Shown: piece by piece, positions 62,195 through 64,000 of the stretch
Layout of the letters: each line of letters opens with the position of its first letter
Numbering within the stretch: the first letter of the stretch is position 1
Assembly: GCF_004804315.1 (NCBI RefSeq)
Contig: NZ_SRXX01000011.1
Coordinates: forward strand, 62,001 to 126,000
Origin: Flagellimonas onchidii
GTDB taxonomy: Bacteria; Bacteroidota; Bacteroidia; Flavobacteriales; Flavobacteriaceae
DNA length: 64,000 bases
Direction: 5' to 3'
Position numbers and translations under genes: made by a program
Notes under the pieces: generated by a model
Told to the model about the DNA's origin: nothing
Seen by the model: the letters and a program-made list of their open reading frames with translations, nothing else
Database searches by the model: none

Positions 62195-63212
62195 AAACGA
62201 CCTATTTCTTAGAGCCTTAAAAGGCGAAACGGTAGACAGACCACCAGTATGGATGATGCGTCAAGCTGGACGCTACCTGCCCGAGTTCATGGCGCTAAGA
62301 GAAAAATATGACTTCTTTACCCGTTGTCAAACCCCAGAACTTGCTTCGGAAATTACGGTTCAACCTATTCGACGATATGGCATGGATGCTGCCATTTTGT
62401 TCAGTGATATTTTGGTAATCCCACAAGCCATGGATATTGAAGTGCAAATGAAACCAAACTTCGGTCCTTATCTACCTAATCCAATTCGTTCCGCAAAAGA
62501 TTTGGAAAGCGTAGTTGTTCCTGATATCCAAGAATCGTTGGGCTATGTCATGGATGCCATTACCCAAACCAAAGAAAAATTGGAGGATGAAATTCCATTA
62601 ATTGGTTTTGCTGGTTCCCCATGGACCATTTTGTGTTATTGTGTGGAAGGGCAAGGAAGTAAAAGTTTTGACAAAGCAAGGGGCTTTTGCTTTACCCAAC
62701 CTGAGGCAGCCCACCAACTACTGCAAAAAATAACAGATACTACCATTGCTTATTTAAAGGCTAAGGTTAAAGCCGGTGTCAATGCAGTTCAAGTATTTGA
62801 TTCATGGGGAGGAATGTTGTCTCCTACCGACTACCAAGAGTTTTCATGGAAATACATCCAACAAATTGTTGATGCACTGAAAGAGGAAGCGCCTGTGATT
62901 GTCTTCGGAAAGGGCTGTTGGTTTGCGTTAAGGGAAATGGCTCAATCCGGAGCTTCAGCTGTTGGCGTTGATTGGACATGCTCTGCCCAAAATGCACGTT
63001 ATCTAACGGGGGGAAATATTACGCTTCAAGGAAATTTTGACCCAGCCCGACTATTATCTCCTCCTTCCGAAATCAAAAAAATGGTCACCCAAATGATTCG
63101 AGAATTTGGGAAAGACAAATATGTGGTGAATCTGGGGCATGGGATTTTACCCCATATCCCTTTAGAAAATGCCAAGGCATTTATCGATGCAGTAAAAGAA
63201 TATTCTGAATAG
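62187..63212 (+). CDS. hemE: Uroporphyrinogen decarboxylase
   Basis: A 341-residue enzyme that turns uroporphyrinogen III into coproporphyrinogen III. The signature [17 protein letters not shown] is complete, followed by [12 protein letters not shown] and the [14 protein letters not shown] segment with the active-site loop; the GNLD-like motif reads [10 protein letters not shown]. Its start overlaps the fusion gene by eight bases, so heme genes remain translationally linked despite the cassette. Confidence 0.95.
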   Translation: MIKNDLFLRALKGETVDRPPVWMMRQAGRYLPEFMALREKYDFFTRCQTPELASEITVQPIRRYGMDAAILFSDILVIPQAMDIEVQMKPNFGPYLPNPIRSAKDLESVVVPDIQESLGYVMDAITQTKEKLEDEIPLIGFAGSPWTILCYCVEGQGSKSFDKARGFCFTQPEAAHQLLQKITDTTIAYLKAKVKAGVNAVQVFDSWGGMLSPTDYQEFSWKYIQQIVDALKEEAPVIVFGKGCWFALREMAQSGASAVGVDWTCSAQNARYLTGGNITLQGNFDPARLLSPPSEIKKMVTQMIREFGKDKYVVNLGHGILPHIPLENAKAFIDAVKEYSE

Positions 63213-63227
63213 ATTTTAAAAATTTTG

Positions 63228-63773
63228 ATGCAGGTCGAATTTGAAAACTACAGCATAAGCCCCATTCGAGAAAAAGATGCTTGGAGCATTTGCGACTTTG
63301 TGGTTTCCAACGAAGAACGACTTAAAGATTATTTCCCAAAAACAGTACAAGAAAACCTGAATCCCACATTGTCGCAGTACTTTGTTGTGAAAAAGGTCAA
63401 AGCGTTTTTAGCAGAGGAAGAATACCTTTTCACCATAAAAGAAAACAGAAATAGGGCCATTATCGGATTGGTTTATGTGAAAGAACTGGACAAATTGCAA
63501 AATCAAGCTGAGTTAGCGTATTGCATTGGCTATCAATATGAGGACAAGGGGATTATGACGGCCAGCATTAAGAATTTGATACTATGGTGTTTCAATGATA
63601 AGGGACTCAAAACCCTGCAAATCATTGTTCACAATAGCAACTTGGCGAGTAAAAAAATTGCAGAACGCAATGGATTTCAATGGAAGCAAACATTGTTGAA
63701 AGAACATACCACGGGCAACGGTAAGACCTTGGATATGGAATTATACGAACTCCAAAATCCTGGTCAGCAATGA
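63228..63773 (+). CDS. GNAT-family N-acetyltransferase
   Basis: A 181-residue acetyltransferase (RimJ/RimL-like). It has the NRAIIGLVYVKELDK strand, the AELAYCIGYQYEDKGIMTASIK region with the acetyl-CoA loop and the LQIIVHNSNLASKKIAERNGFQW ending in parts. The substrate is unknown; small GNAT genes are often found downstream of hemE in Flavobacteriaceae. ATG 63228 was chosen over a TTG three bases before. It overlaps the next gene by four bases. Confidence 0.85.
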   Translation: MQVEFENYSISPIREKDAWSICDFVVSNEERLKDYFPKTVQENLNPTLSQYFVVKKVKAFLAEEEYLFTIKENRNRAIIGLVYVKELDKLQNQAELAYCIGYQYEDKGIMTASIKNLILWCFNDKGLKTLQIIVHNSNLASKKIAERNGFQWKQTLLKEHTTGNGKTLDMELYELQNPGQQ

Positions 63774-64000
63774 TAAAAGTGTTCAAAACATTGAAAAGGA
63801 TTAGCCTAAGAAGCTTCTGGGTTTTGACAAAGCTATGCTTAAGATTTCCCTTCTTTGTTTTTCCCACGCTATCAGCTACCAAACAATGTATGTCGCTTTC
63901 AACGGAATTATACGGTCGATTACATTATAAAAATGGTCCTGCGAATGCTTTTAGACATGCATTTTGGAATTATTTGATTGCCAAAAAATGTTTCAGTTGG
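63770..64000 (+). CDS. DUF6973-type protein, N-terminal part
   Basis: The first 77 residues of a gene running off the window end. It overlaps the GNAT stop by four bases (ATGA). The readable part contains FFVFPTLSATKQC and GRLHYKNGPANAFRHAFWNYLIA, the last being typical for the DUF6973 family, with a conserved Asn-Ala-Phe-Arg-His-Ala pattern. The function is unknown. Confidence 0.7.
   Translation, partial: MIKVFKTLKRISLRSFWVLTKLCLRFPFFVFPTLSATKQCMSLSTELYGRLHYKNGPANAFRHAFWNYLIAKKCFSW

Noticed and set aside
1..64000. tRNA, rRNA, riboswitch or CRISPR features
   Set aside because: No intergenic stretch shows a cloverleaf with a GTTCGA-type loop, rRNA-like sequence, a recognisable riboswitch core, or regularly spaced repeats.

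Overview
The window reads as the chromosome of a marine member of the Flavobacteriaceae, probably close to Muricauda/Allomuricauda or Maribacter. This rests on gene content and style: AT-leaning DNA, no Shine-Dalgarno sites, several exact TAnnTTTG -7 boxes, many lipoproteins and CarboxypepD_reg-like proteins, DUF3109, HemJ-type CopD, BrxA/B bacilliredoxin and intergenic palindromes of the GTCATTTCGA and CACCCTGAGC kinds. The genus is an inference. No rRNA, tRNA, CRISPR array, prophage or IS transposase was seen.

Region 1 (1-11300) starts with a YicC fragment. Then comes a sugar locus in three blocks: a coupled three-gene unit (TIM-barrel isomerase and two exported DUF1080 proteins), a five-gene leftward unit (TIM-barrel isomerase lipoprotein, DinB, two MFS transporters, Gfo/Idh/MocA oxidoreductase), and a divergent pair for a periplasmic GMC dehydrogenase with its small subunit. 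Together they look like a 3-keto-glycoside pathway: C3 oxidation, cleavage of the ketoglycoside, uptake and reduction.

Region 2 (11301-30911) holds class Ia ribonucleotide reductase (nrdA, nrdB), a 910-base gap with an orphan terminator and a possible 39-residue peptide gene, a LytTR regulator with a TPR histidine kinase, and housekeeping or envelope genes: DUF3109, MarC, two S41 proteases, dCMP deaminase, HupE/UreJ, a DjlA-like protein, bacilliredoxin, ThuA, an acyltransferase, an HD hydrolase and an exported Gfo/Idh/MocA protein.

Region 3 (30938-57763) has an ECF42-type sigma factor with its YciI/DGPF partner, a PA0069-type radical SAM protein, a collagen-like calcium-motif lipoprotein, enoyl-CoA hydratase, an NtrY-like kinase, HemJ, a membrane-anchored MutS-like ATPase, a frameshifted VPS10/BNR propeller protein, a subtilase, a YdjI/YdjG-like pair (SPFH-GYF and zinc ribbon), two beta-propeller proteins, MATE, ferrochelatase, DUF1460 and a second ThuA.

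Region 4 (57773-64000) carries an AraC regulator facing the hemA-hemC-hemD-hemE operon, then a GNAT acetyltransferase and a DUF6973 fragment. The strongest finding is here. A roughly 0.5-kb cassette (a DUF559 endonuclease ORF between inverted palindromic repeats) sits inside the 5' end of hemD. A duplicated stretch of hemD flanks it, the original hemD start is stranded upstream, and HemD is now the C-terminal part of an in-frame DUF559-HemD fusion.
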